Assembly (NCBI GenBank): GCA_036365455.1 | Contig: JAWQUS010000009.1 | Span: 6,044,001-6,108,000 of the forward strand | Reading direction: 5' to 3' | DNA: 64,000 bases | Origin: Macrosoma leucophasiata | Lineage: Eukaryota > Arthropoda > Insecta > Lepidoptera > Hedylidae | Shown here: in pieces, positions 53,086 through 63,782 of the stretch | Layout: each line of letters opens with the position of its first letter | Position numbering within the stretch: the stretch's first letter is position 1 | The notes under the pieces: model-generated | The model's input: the letters and a program-made list of their open reading frames with translations, nothing else | The model's database searches: none | What the model was told of the DNA's origin: nothing | Made by a program: the position numbers and the translations under genes

Positions 53086-53804
53086 TGATGTATAGAAATG
53101 TTACGCTCATACATTCACATCACAATTTCAACAAATAGGTACCTACACATATTTTCAACATAGACAGAACTTGCATTCGGTTGGTCGCGACAAGGAAACG
53201 TTTATGCAGTTGGTCTAACGCACTGCGGTGTGTCTTTTTTACGACCCACCCACTGTGTCTCTATTTACGTGAAACCATTTTTTGGCTTAGTTACACTTTA
53301 CATTATTATTCGTAGAGTTAACAGGAACTTTATTATCTATTTGATTGTCCTAAAGTTTAGTCTCGAAATTCAAACGTAAATGGTTCTCTAATTTCCTAAC
53401 GGAATAACAATGATTGCTGAATTACGGTAAACTTAACAACAAAGTTGAGTTATGTCTTCCAAATTAGTTTACGTTCCAGTTCCCACTGACCTAAAACAGA
53501 CAAGAAAGTTTGTTTTTGGCGAATAAGAATAGGTCCCCGGACGCCAGATAAGTAGGTACCTTTCAGAAGTTGCCGAAGTCTTTGTTCAATTATGAATAAC
53601 ATCATAAAATATTAACTTTACTTCACGGCTATATTTTCCGAAAGGTTAGGCAGACGTACGCACACATGCAAATGCAAACAACCTGTATGCGCTAGGTATG
53701 TACTTGACATAGACACCCTCTATACGCTGTTGATGCTTATTCAATATAACCATGTATTTAATAGGTGCCTATGTTATTGAATTAACATCAACGGGCCGAC
53801 ATCA
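53086..53804. other. unannotated sequence
   Basis: No gene or element was recognised. Confidence 0.4.
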
Positions 53805-53960
53805 ATTACCAACATTACTAAACACCGAGGGTGGCATTGAAAAACTTCCGAAAAATGGAATGGTTCCAAAAACACTTAACTCTCGATCCGGGGCATCGAA
53901 TCTAGGATGCTAGCGTAGTTGTTGCCTACTATCAATAGACTATTGAGGCAATTTATTTAT
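53805..53960 (-). mobile_element. tRNA-derived SINE, degenerate
   Basis: In reverse order: CCGAGGGTGGCATTG, AAAAACTTCCG, CTCGATCCGGGGCATCGAA and GCTAGCGTAGTTGTTGCC, ending TTGAGGCA. The B-box is mutated. Confidence 0.55.
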
Positions 53961-54088
53961 TTAAGGAGAACCAACAGCTTTTACAAAAATATTTAATCTA
54001 TAATATCTCCTCTTAGGGCTGATACTTCTTATCAAAATATCATTGCTTCTTATCTAATAATTTCATTGCTATATTTGAATATTGTACG

Positions 54089-54334
54089 TACAGTACTCAA
54101 CAATTAATATTGCACATCGCGCCTGCGAAAGAGACGATTGACTCGTTTCCACTTCGTAAAGCGTTATCTCTGTTGCACACTGCCTGCGTAGGCACTGACA
54201 GTCCGGTATTGGTCAAAAATTGATCAAAATGGTCGACAAACGTGAAATAGGTACGATGCGAAAGAAATAACGCTCTACAGACCCGAAATCTCCTTCCTAG
54301 GCTCGATGTGCGATATTTATCGTTGAGCACCGTA
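54089..54334. mobile_element. CAGT-type MITE, third copy
   Basis: TA, CAGTACTCAACAATTAATAT on the left and TATTTATCGTTGAGCACCG, TA on the right. This copy shows the terminal inverted repeats best. The interior TATTGGTCAAAAATTGATC and GGTCGACAAACGTGAAATAG matches the other two. Confidence 0.8.
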
Positions 54335-55396
54335 TGTTCTAGCAAGCGCCTAGAATGCCTTCAATTTTGGACAGTCGATCGATACCGTTTTCCCTACGCG
54401 AGTAAAATAAATGATATCCATACGCATACCAGTAAAACAACCAGACAGCAAACGAAATCTACTTCTGAATAACTACAATACTTAAAACGCGCACGGCCAC
54501 GTTATAAATTGAAAATGTATAGGCGAAGTTGAGCCGTTCACTGGGGATGAGAATTCCTTTAGAAAGTTTTCCACTAACTGTGTAAATGGGAACGTTCCTG
54601 CGAACGTGTTACATTTACATGCGCATATCGATGCTGGACTGGATGAATAATGTGAGAAAAAAAAGATAAATGAATGCCTGTGTTTACCTACATGAAAAAT
54701 TATTCTGAAGAACAATAACACATGCAGAATTTTCATGACACGTAATAATATATTATATCTCGATCGGTTGTGAATTAAAATTAGAACGAATGAGGCAATT
54801 TATTGAAATTAAACTATTTTTACGGATTTATCTCGCGTATATTAAACTAAAATGATTTTTCAAAGAGTGTAGCTCGCAAAAACCTAAGAACATATCATGA
54901 GGCAATTTATTCTTATTCTAGATGAGTTCATGGGTTCTACATCTGGACAACACAAAGAAAGGTAAAACCCATGCGTGCCGCACGCACTAAGGAAATTTAT
55001 GATTATTGTAGGAACAATTTGCAGTAAGCAGCAATAAGTATAATTATTATTTTGAATAACGTATGGTTGATCGTCTTAGTTTTAGGAATGTTTTGTAGCT
55101 GATAGTTCAAGTAGAAACGGGTTGATGATTGACAGCTGTAACACAGACCTGAACCCTGTATAAAATTTTAAACCAGAAGAAGATTAGGTATACCACGACA
55201 AAGATCAGTATTTTAATAGTATTCACGGTATAAAAATACATAATGGAGCTTTTCAAGTCTCGAAGTTACAAAGTAAAAGGGATATCTAGGCCATGTGACC
55301 CGCGGCTACAAGCCATAACAAGCTTTACGACTAGACAACTTAAATCCGCTTAAAAGGGGAATCCGCTTTTAGGAATTTTAAACTTATTTTGTTTGA
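54335..55396. other. unannotated sequence, probable intron
   Basis: No gene or element was recognised. Confidence 0.4.
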
Positions 55397-55441
55397 ACTG
55401 TTAATTACATTTTGCTGTAGAAGCAAAATGTAATTAACAGT
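55397..55441. repeat. perfect 20-bp inverted repeat, 5-nt loop
   Basis: Arms at 55397-55416 and 55422-55441 are exact complements, the left one reading ACTGTTAATTACATTTTGCT. The loop is GTAGA. No flanking duplication was seen. Confidence 0.9.
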
Positions 55442-57020
55442 GTTTTAACGCATTAACAGTACAACTAAATTACTCAGATTTCAAGAATGAATGGAAAAGA
55501 AAAACTGTTCTTGGATTGGTTTTGTGAGTGTAAGTGTAAGCGTTTTGAACTTACCTATAACTTTGATTTTTCTGAACACTTTAACAACGCGGCGAAGTTC
55601 GAGTTCTACACGATATACGAGTAAAATTGAATGTTTCCCTTCCATTTTCCTTTTAATCTCTATCATTCGATGTATGGAAAATTATTCAGAATGATTCCTA
55701 GATTGACATGTGAATGGATACTTCTGAATATGATATTACTTTTTCCAGTTCTTTGACGACGCATATATGGACTTTTCTACATAGAGATTTAATATGCCTA
55801 CGTGTGCACAGAAGAGTTGGTGTACTCAAAGCTTGGTTTCCTTAAACATATACGGTATAAACTTTGTAATTGCCCTAGTTTTAACATTACTTGGGTTATT
55901 ACGGCTGTTGGTTGCTGGATTTAAATAACGACCCTTTTCCTTGCGAAAACCACCCGTTCTATTTTAAGATTTTGCGCGTTTACATTTTCAGGCGTGGGAT
56001 ATTTATGATCAGTTCATACCTTTAGAATTTAGTTCATGTATTTTATGTTTCATAAAATGAAATTCATTTTGAGTAGTCATCCAGCCAAAAGTGAGTCAGC
56101 CTATTAAAAAAACAAGTAAGTGCTTTTAATTCTAAATTTGTATATTATTTGTCTGTATTTATATGTATTTAGAATTAGCAGAACACAACACTAAAGGAAT
56201 GCTTATTTTATAGTTCTAGTAAATTTTGATAAAACTAGGGTGTATATAACTTTGAGAGAATTTAAAAAAAAATAACTTAGTACGGATTCTTTGTGCAAGT
56301 ACTACGAGTATGTATGTTTCATCTACTGCGTCAATATCGTTGAGAATATAATAAGTAGTCCTATTGTCATTTATGTATGTGCATAATCATCAGATTAGTT
56401 GTTGCCTAGACCTAAATGATTTATGAAAGCAACTTGAAACAATGCGAAGTGGTAGCGTAGAAAAATAATGAGGGCCGCAGTAAGCAGCAAAGAATTTTTA
56501 TCTTAAACATAGATAAAATGTGTGCAGTTGGAACGGGAACAAAGAGCTGAGAGCAGGTACGGTGTCCGCATGACCTAAAACTGCAGATGCCAGCTTTGTG
56601 TCACTCGCGGTGCGGCTCGAGCTAAAAGAATCTACAGGGAATGAGGATATCATTAGAATGTACGTAAAGAAAGAAATAAAGAGTTTCTTTCTTTACTTAA
56701 TACTTATTATTTATTTATAATAGTTTTGATATTTATCGAGAAATAAATTCTATCGCCATAAATTCATAATTGGAACGTTATTTTTTACATTTGACACGCT
56801 TTGTCATGGTATTAAGACCGACTCATATTGTATGCAGTACTGTGATTCCTATCTGCCCTACCATCAAACGTTCTATTACAGTCCAAAATGTTTTTATGTC
56901 AAATGTGTCTCAGAGCTCAATTCATTTACCACTTTATCACTCTTCATTGAGAACTGTAATCTTTTTTAGACTTTCATGTATTTGCGAGTTTGTCCTGTTT
57001 ATTGCTATTAATCTTCTTAA
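55442..57020. other. unannotated sequence, probable intron
   Basis: A 13-bp stem, GTAAAGAAAGAAA with TTTCTTTCTTTAC, lies near 56665-56696. No gene was recognised; the open frame from 56770 runs into the repeat at 57021 and has no motif. Confidence 0.4.
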
Positions 57021-57710
57021 TCTTAATATATATAAATCTCGTGTCACAATGTTTGTCCTCAATGGACTCCTAAACCACTTAACCGATTATAATAAAATTC
57101 GCACACCATGTGCAGTTCGATCCAACTTGAGAGATAGGATAGTTTAAATCTCAAATTATAGTTGCAATTTTAATTTATTGCTAATTATTTGTCTGTTATT
57201 ATTTGACAGTCACAATTATCTGTGAACTCCAAATTATTCTAACAGATGTCGATACCTTTCGACTGGGTTGAGTAAGTAATCAATAGATGGCGCTGCTATG
57301 GTAAATCTACAAGCATGTCATATAAGCTACATTTAAACAGCATAATTACCACGTGTTGTTGACGCTATAAATTTTTATTTTGTACCTATTGATTTCTGCT
57401 TAATATCAAGTGTAAGAATATTTTAATTAATTGTGTTCAACGTACTTCCCCTTCAAATCTCAATCCAGTGAATTTGTATACAAACATCAACATTTTCGTC
57501 TTTGTTCGTAAATAATTTCATTGTACTAAAGGGTTATAGTAGTAGAAAGTCAAATAAGGAGATCACCAAATTTTTTTACAAATACTATCTGTGTGAAAAA
57601 GCATAGTGGACTACGTGACTGATGTTCTCTTATTGTTCCTCTTAGATTGTTTACTATAATGTAATATCACAAAAATTTTAGCCACAGCAACGCGTGGCCG
57701 GGTCAGCTAG
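57021..57710 (+). mobile_element. Helitron-like element, about 690 bp
   Basis: The start is TCTTAATATATATAAATCTC followed by GTGTCACAATGTTTGTCC and CACTTAACCGATTATAAT. The end is GCCACAGCAACGCGTGGCCG then GGTCAGCTAG, with a GCCAC/GTGGC stem before CTAG. It has a TC start and CTRR end as expected of Helitrons. No RepHel coding. Confidence 0.68.
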
Positions 57711-58733
57711 TTAACAATAAACTCAAAATAATTTTCTATGATGACATGACGTTGATGCATTGCAAGATGTCAAGGGTTGCCCGCCCTCTCCTGTGCCTCG
57801 GGACTCATGAACTCGGTTTTAACTACCCTAGTGTTTGCATTCGTTAATTGTTGGAGGTGCACTGCTTGCTCTCCTATAACTTCTATATTATGTTCTTATG
57901 CAAGTTTATTTGAAATGTTTACTTTAATTAAAATACTAATTTAAAATTTTTGAGTGTAATGACTTATGCAAGCGTGAATTATTTTAAAAGGTTTTGCTAG
58001 TTGCTCTTATTAATAAAAAACGTATTTTAACAGATTTATCTTCTGTGTTTAGTTAAATCGATTCAGTCCGGGATAACATAAGCTGAATAAATGGTTTTCC
58101 GTTTTCACGAATATCTTTGTTATTTTAAGGATAAAAAGTTATACTTGTAATAAAATTAAGAGTTAAACATGTCAATAAGCATTACATTCAGGGGGCAAAC
58201 AACAAACAACCCTTGTCAGATAGAAGATTAATTCATGTAAGGATAACAACGGTGATCCTTTTCGAAATTTAATTATGTGTACGCTGCTGTCATTATTCAC
58301 CAAATAAAACATTAAGGCCCGAAGGGCTTTCCCATTATGATTTACATTTAAGGGTCTGAACACAGGTGAGCCCGTGACTTTGATGGTAGGTATTTCACTG
58401 TATCGTAATGTGATTTTTTGTGATTATTAACTTCGATAGATGAATATAGAAGAGGCACGGGTGCTCCATACTATGTTACTAGGCACTCTATTGGGGACTT
58501 GGCGAGAAGATACACATGCAACAACTTAGAACTACCGTATTATTATTATTCGGCTGAGTAGTGTTAGTGTAGTGAAAAGATGTGTCCCGCGTCAAGTAAA
58601 TGCTATCGTAACATAAGCTTGGTTAAACTCGTATATCTGGTATATTCGAGTATTTCTTGGTTTTTACCTCAAAACCTAGTATTAAGGTCTGTGTTCTCCG
58701 AACGAGTTTTCGGAGATGATTGCAATTCCATAC
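57711..58733. other. unannotated sequence
   Basis: No gene or element was recognised. Confidence 0.4.
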
Positions 58734-58975
58734 AATTATGCAAACACCTATGATTCGCCAGTTACGTTTTTTGACTTTCATAAAATAGATGACAAGCCTA
58801 TATTGACATACCCTGGGAACATTATTAAATGCCGAGGAATACACTGGGAATTTTCTGAAGCTGGTAAAATCTCAAAAGCTCTTAACTCTACCCTAGCTAC
58901 CAGCCTTGCCGCCTGCAGGCCTAAGCGTAACAATAGTAACCTGCTACTAAGCTGTCCCTACACTACATAGACATT
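58734..58975 (-). mobile_element. tRNA-derived SINE, degenerate
   Basis: In reverse order: CAAACACCTATGATTCGCC, GTTACGTTTTTTGAC, GGGAACATTATTAAATGCCG, ACTGGGAATTTTCTGAAG, and a remnant of the head near AACCTGCTACTAAGC. Confidence 0.55.
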
Positions 58976-58987
58976 ATTACGACGGTA

Positions 58988-59090
58988 AGTTTCGGAGCAA
59001 AGCTTTCCATCCAAATCCTCCGACGTGGATCCTGCACACCAATCAATAGGATTAAGTTTGTAGCACTAGACGATGACGGCAATATATTAT
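58988..59090. repeat. diverged repeat, copy 1 of 2
   Basis: Shares with 59700-59805 the blocks ATCCAAATCCTCC/ACCCAAATGCTCC, AGGATTAAGTTTGTAG and GACGACAGCAATATA or its near variant. The pair flanks a SINE. The class is unknown. Confidence 0.6.
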
Positions 59091-59272
59091 GCCGTCACAG
59101 GTTCACGGGTGCGGCATCATGGCGTTTGGACGCGTGCCAACTGATCATGCTCCCGACTACCTGTCTCGTTGATTTGCCGGATGTTTCGACGGTTAATTAG
59201 TGAAGCTGATAATTATTATATTGTGAGTCGAAAAGTTAGACTCGATAGTTTTGTTGAAATATTGTGTGTTCA

Positions 59273-59580
59273 CTAGTGGTAGAGCTCCAGTGACGGAGCT
59301 CGCGGGCGTAGGCACCACCGCATTACCTAATATACTTGCCGCTAAATGGTAGTGTTCAGCACTATCGTGTTCCGGTCAGGTGGTAATGTACGGCCCTGTA
59401 ATTTCCGGCACAGAGGCATAACACCTTAGGCCTCAGGAGTGGTAACGCATCTGCAATTTGACCTTGGTCTTTGTGTCAGTATCAACAGGCTGTGATGACT
59501 GCAGCCTATAGACACTGACACAAATACTTAACATCAATGTGAACTGCATGCTTGTTTGCCACTTTTATTAAATTAAAAAG
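59273..59580 (+). mobile_element. GAGCTC-hairpin SINE with internal inverted duplication
   Basis: A clean 5' two-thirds, from GTGGTAGAGCTCCAGTGACG to GGAGTGGTAACGCATCTGC. Near 59465-59530 the segment around GTGTCAGTATCAACAGGCTG is followed by its inverted partner CAGCCTATAGACACTGACAC. The normal tail ending TTGTTTGCCACTTTTATT follows. Confidence 0.87.
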
Positions 59581-59699
59581 CGATGGTCACGAGTAAAACC
59601 GTTGCAATCGTAACGGAAGCTTGCTGGTGAAGTACAATTCGATGAAGTGATTTTGGGAAAAGTCTTCTTTCTTATTAAGTTCCAGGACAATTTTATAAA

Positions 59700-59805
59700 A
59701 GAAAGATTCGGATCAAGGCTTACCACCCAAATGCTCCACTTGGATTTTGCATACAGGTCAAGAGGATTAAGTTTGTAGAACACAATGACGACAGCAATAT
59801 AATAA
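59700..59805. repeat. diverged repeat, copy 2 of 2
   Basis: Partner of 58988-59090 in the same orientation, on the far side of the SINE. Confidence 0.6.
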
Positions 59806-60369
59806 TTTGATTTGAAGTCACTATTTTCTTTTAGATTTCAGATAGGTACCAAGTTTCTTATTAGGTAGGGATATTTAAAATCAACGAACTTTTGTGTCCT
59901 TTTATTCTATTCCTATTTCTAGATTGTTTCATTGTTGTAGAGTTTAAGTTTTATTACTTTTTTATAGCACCATGCACAAAGACCAGTTCTAAAATAACAC
60001 TTAACACCTTAAGTTATGTCCTAAAACCCAGCTTAGGTTCCGAGGACATTAATCAAAGAGAATCAGGACCGTCCCCATTGTGTAGCTAACTTCCACTAGG
60101 GATGTTACGGTCGTGATTTTATAGGGATCGAATTCGGAGTACTTTTATTTATTGGAATTTTAGCTGATAGCGAATAGCTCAAGTGATTGGCCATTGACTT
60201 TCGCAGGAATACTCATATTCTTCCTTTGCTTTACTGTTCAATCAGTCTGTTCAGTCATAGTCCCCAACCTATTTTAAAGAGCGCTTGCATTTTTTTGACT
60301 CTTCACACTCCCTATGATTTCGTTCTTCCGTAAATCTTGTACTCACGGCTCCTTCTTATTTTCGAATTC

Positions 60370-61146
60370 CTATTCTATAGATGTGTGAGGTCTAGCGTTA
60401 TCATGATGAAACACCACACCCCTTCTGTTGATCAATTCCGGCCGCTTTCTCTCAACTTCTTGCTTTAATCTCATCAGTTGTTCGCAGTAGAGTTCAGAAT
60501 CGATAGTCCTGCCTGGTGGTAATAGCTCATAATGAATAATGCCCTTCCAATCCCACCACACACACAACATCACCTTATTGCGAGTTAGCCCGGGTTTCGC
60601 CACAGTCTGTGAAGCCTGACCGGCCTTTGACCACGACCTTTTTCGCACGTTCTTGTCGTACGTGATCCACTTTTCATCACCAGTTATCAGCTTCTTCAAA
60701 AATAATTCGGTTTCATTACGTCGTAATAAAGAATCAGAAATGAGTACACGGTTCATTAGGTTTCTTTCCGTGAGCTCGTGAGGTACCCAAATATCGAGCT
60801 TTTTTTTGTACCCAGCTTTTTTCAAATGCGCCAAAACTGTTTTGTGATCAATTCTCAGTTCTTCAGCTACGTCGTAACTACTGATATGTCGATCTTGCTC
60901 CACTTTTTCAAAAATGGCATCCATTTTATCCGTAATAGGGCGACCAGAGCGAGGTGCATCTTTGACATCAAAATTTCCGGATTGAAAACGCTTAAACCAA
61001 ATTTGTGGTACTCTCACAGACACTGCACTAGGTCCATAAACATCGCAAATTTTTTTCGCTGCTTGCGTTGCATTTTTACCTTTTTTATTACCTTTTTTAT
61101 AGTAAAATTTTAAAATGTATCGAATTTCTTCATTAGATTCACTCAT
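60370..61146 (-). pseudogene. mariner transposase, C-terminally truncated
   Basis: The frame is open for 258 codons, against about 340 for a complete enzyme. It carries the N-terminal DNA-binding region (MSESNEEIRYILKFYYKKGN), WVPHELTERN, and two catalytic sites, ITGDEKWITYD and HHDNARPHT. The third aspartate (YSPD region) is gone; the last three residues, SIE, come from flanking sequence. Relative to the first copy there is an extra KKGN repeat near residue 18. Without the third aspartate it cannot catalyse transposition, though the DNA-binding part could still be made. Confidence 0.9.
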
Positions 61147-61325
61147 CTTGACAGTACTAAAAACAAATGAAAATCACACATTTGCCTAATTAGAATTTGG
61201 AATTATGTTCTTTAAAATTTCAACTTTCAATGATACCAAAACCAGCCAGATACAAATACTACAGCCAAAGAGATTTTATTACAAGTTCATACTTACTATA
61301 ATGCGAAAAGACTTTTTCCCCAACC
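60387..61325 (-). mobile_element. mariner-family transposon, 3'-truncated
   Basis: Same family as 563-1840. The 5' terminal repeat is at 61325 (GGTTGGGGAAAAAGTC on the minus strand), followed by the same 5' UTR. The match to the first copy stops at about 60387, shortly after the second catalytic aspartate, and the 3' terminal repeat is not in place. A CCCCAACCTA at 60261-60270 is in the wrong orientation to be its right end. Confidence 0.88.
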
Positions 61326-61380
61326 TATTATACTAAACGCGCAGTCTTGTACAACCTGCAAAAATCCATCTTATGCTGAA

Positions 61381-61562
61381 TCACCAACGCCACTAACACC
61401 ACCAAGGCCACCAACACTACTAAAGCCAATAACACCATCAACGTGACCAACATCGTCAACGCCACCAACGCCTTCAACGCCATCAACGCTACTAACGCCA
61501 CCACCACCACCACCAACGCTACCACCACCACCACCAACGCTACCACCACCACCACCACCGTC
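61381..61562. repeat. ACC-rich minisatellite
   Basis: Imperfect CCACCAACG and ACCACC units over about 180 bp. Long open frames on the minus strand here encode only Val/Ala/Leu or Gly/Val repeats and are not genes. Confidence 0.9.
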
Positions 61563-61612
61563 ACTACCGACGGAGCTTGTGGCAGTAGGCACCACCGCAT
61601 TACCTAATATAG
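61563..61612 (+). mobile_element. GAGCTC-hairpin SINE, 5' fragment
   Basis: GACGGAGCTTGTGGCAGTAG then CACCGCATTACCTAATATA. The minisatellite runs straight into it where the first hairpin arm should be. Confidence 0.78.
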
Positions 61613-62261
61613 TTTAGATTGGTTTCCTTCTTTTGTTTTTCTCTTTATTGTTTGGCGTACAATAAAGTATATTATTATTACTATAAACAACTATATTGCT
61701 GTTTCAGATATAGTAGGCGTCCAGTTATGTTTATAATATAAATTAACTATTCACGTAATATTCGCTACAAAATGTTGTAGCGTAATACCTTGTCGACCTA
61801 TTTATCTAATGATAATTTGTAAGGTCGGGTAAAACCGGGCATGTCCGTGCCACTAATCGCGTTTGAATAGGTGTGGTCGGGGTACGGTTAACTTTAGTTG
61901 GCGATTGTGTGAAGAATAATGGCGGTTGGTATTTTATTGCCTTTGATTTATGTGCGACGTAAACAACGCTTACGTTAAGCTGGTTGTCGTAAACGACTTT
62001 ATGCGGTTTAGCGTATTTTTTTAATTATATTCCAGGAACATTTGTAACATACATTTTCGAATGTATTCGTCTATGTACTGGAATAGACACGATACGACAC
62101 ACGAACGCTACTAGACATTTCGAACCATCAGTCAATTTTTGCTTATAAGATATACGAGTACATAATCAACGTTATGGATTGTAAAAGAATTGAAATCACA
62201 GTGCCCTCGCGAAGAAAAAAAAAAAAAGTAGTAGGTATAATTTTAGGAGATATTTCTAATC
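61613..62261. other. unannotated sequence
   Basis: No gene or element was recognised. Confidence 0.4.
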
Positions 62262-62312
62262 TTTAGTCTATAGAAATAAATATAAATGGAGTGTCTGTTT
62301 GTAATATTAAAA
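62262..62312 (+). mobile_element. Helitron-like element, left part (split)
   Basis: AATAAATATAAATGGAGTGT then CTGTTTGTAATATTAAAA is the complement of the far end of the elements at 41110 and 43155. It stops at ATTAAAA, a string repeated at 63783 where the element resumes. Confidence 0.7.
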
Positions 62313-62591
62313 CATAGAGCAACACGGAGGTGAGTAGCCATATGCAGGTCCCCTCTATCAAATTACAAAACCAAATGATCTTACGCCTGTCGCCTAGATG
62401 TTTAAATGTGTGCGTGAAATTGTTTCTGTATTTTGTTAAAGTCAAGGTGTGAGTTTCGTAGTAATAGACGATTTTTGTAGTGTGCGTGTGTGTCGCACGC
62501 ATTTCCCCCCGCAAAAAATTACAGACTATTTTGCATCGCTATGGCTACTCCCCTCCAGTCCGCCGCGACCGGTGGACCGCGTTGCTCTATG
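62313..62591. mobile_element. CATAGAGCAAC TIR element, 279 bp
   Basis: The left end CATAGAGCAACACGG then AGGTGAGTAGCCATA mirrors the right end TATGGCTACTCCCCT ... CCGCGTTGCTCTATG. The right side has an extra GC-rich block (CCGCCGCGACCGGTGG) not present on the left. It is non-coding, although its right end is open in frame with the RT that follows. Confidence 0.78.
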
Positions 62592-63782
62592 TATTAGAAT
62601 ACTTTGACTCCAAAACCGGTATAATTACAATGACTAGATCTAATACTATTGACATAAATAATTCAATCCCGCAAGGCAGCGTTTTAGGATGTATCTTATT
62701 TTTACTGTATATAAATGACCTTCCAAAAATTATTAACAATTTCTGTCTTCTATTTGCTGACGATATTTCCCTCTTGACATCTTGTAATAACATTGACAAT
62801 TTAAATAATGACCTTACTGACATATTTAATAATATAATAAATTGGATGAATGACCATAATCTTGAAATAAATTTTAATAAAACAAAATTAATGCAATATA
62901 AACCTCACCAAAAAGCCCCACTTGACATTAACTTTATATATAAAAATTCAAATATTGAATGTGTTGACACGTTTACCTTATTAGGACTAGAAATTGATAC
63001 AAACATTAAATTGAAAAATCACGTACAAAAAATTAGAAACAAACTATCAAGTTTTACATATGCCCTAAAAGAACTCCGCAAAGCTACTGACCAAAAAACT
63101 GCACTAACCGCATATTATGCATACGCATACTCGTGGCTCAGGTATGGAATATTACTTTGGGGCAACAGCGTGGACGTTCACCACGTCTTTACGTTACAAA
63201 AAAAATGCATCCGTATCCTGACTAATATTGACAATAGAGACACTTGTAAACCGCACTTTATAAGCAATAATTTGTTAACATTGACATCTATATATATATT
63301 AGAAGCATGCAATTTTGTAAAAAAATATCCCGAAACTTTCAATATGCGAGACGAACAACCGCGACGATATCAAAGTCGCCAAAAAAACAAGTTAGAAATC
63401 CCCGCCTCTAAACTTAAGATATATCATTCAGGGCCTTATGCTATGTGCGTTAAAATTTTTAATAAACTACCAGGAAATATAAGAGAATCCAAAAATAGCC
63501 CAAATTTTATTAAAATATTAAAAGAGTATCTCCTCAAAAAATGTTTCTACAAACTATCAGAATATTTTGAAAACACTGATGACTGTCTAAAAATATAAAT
63601 ATATAAATGCTTAAAAATGAATCGGTTTGCTCTCACTGCATTAAATGGATTGCAATACCCAAATAGGGTTCATTTGTGACATTCTAACAAAAATGTAATA
63701 TACCACCATTATAATTATTGTAATTACCTACTGTAACAAATGAAAGCAATAAATATTGAGTATTGAGTATTGAGTATTGAGT
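62592..63782 (+). mobile_element. LINE C: 5'-truncated CR1-like element
   Basis: The 3' half of an ORF2, a short 3' UTR, and a tail of four or so ATTGAGT units at about 63754-63785. A microsatellite tail and the protein both resemble LINE A. The right flank ATTAAAA duplicates the string at 62306-62312. Confidence 0.82.
62603..63598 (+). pseudogene. LINE C reverse transcriptase, C-terminal half
   Basis: The open frame starts inside the RT. NSIPQGSVLGCILFLLYIND and the catalytic LLFADDISLL are present, then NLEINFNKTKLM, LLGLEIDTNIKLKNHV, YSWLRYGILLWGNS and a C-terminal KKCFYKLSEYFENTDD. No stop interrupts before 63598. Endonuclease and the first RT motifs are missing, so it is a truncated insertion. 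Upstream codons from 62480 that read into it belong to the TIR element and are not LINE protein. Confidence 0.88.

Noticed and set aside
60259..60270. CCCCAACCTA as the missing right end of the second mariner
   Set aside because: It has the same orientation as the other end, not inverted, so it cannot be the matching terminus.
61328..61600. Minus-strand open frames with Val/Ala or Gly/Val repeats
   Set aside because: Products of the ACC minisatellite in two frames, joined to a SINE fragment.
62480..62602. N-terminal 40 codons of the 372-codon frame as part of the reverse transcriptase
   Set aside because: They lie in the TIR element; the RT similarity starts after its right end.
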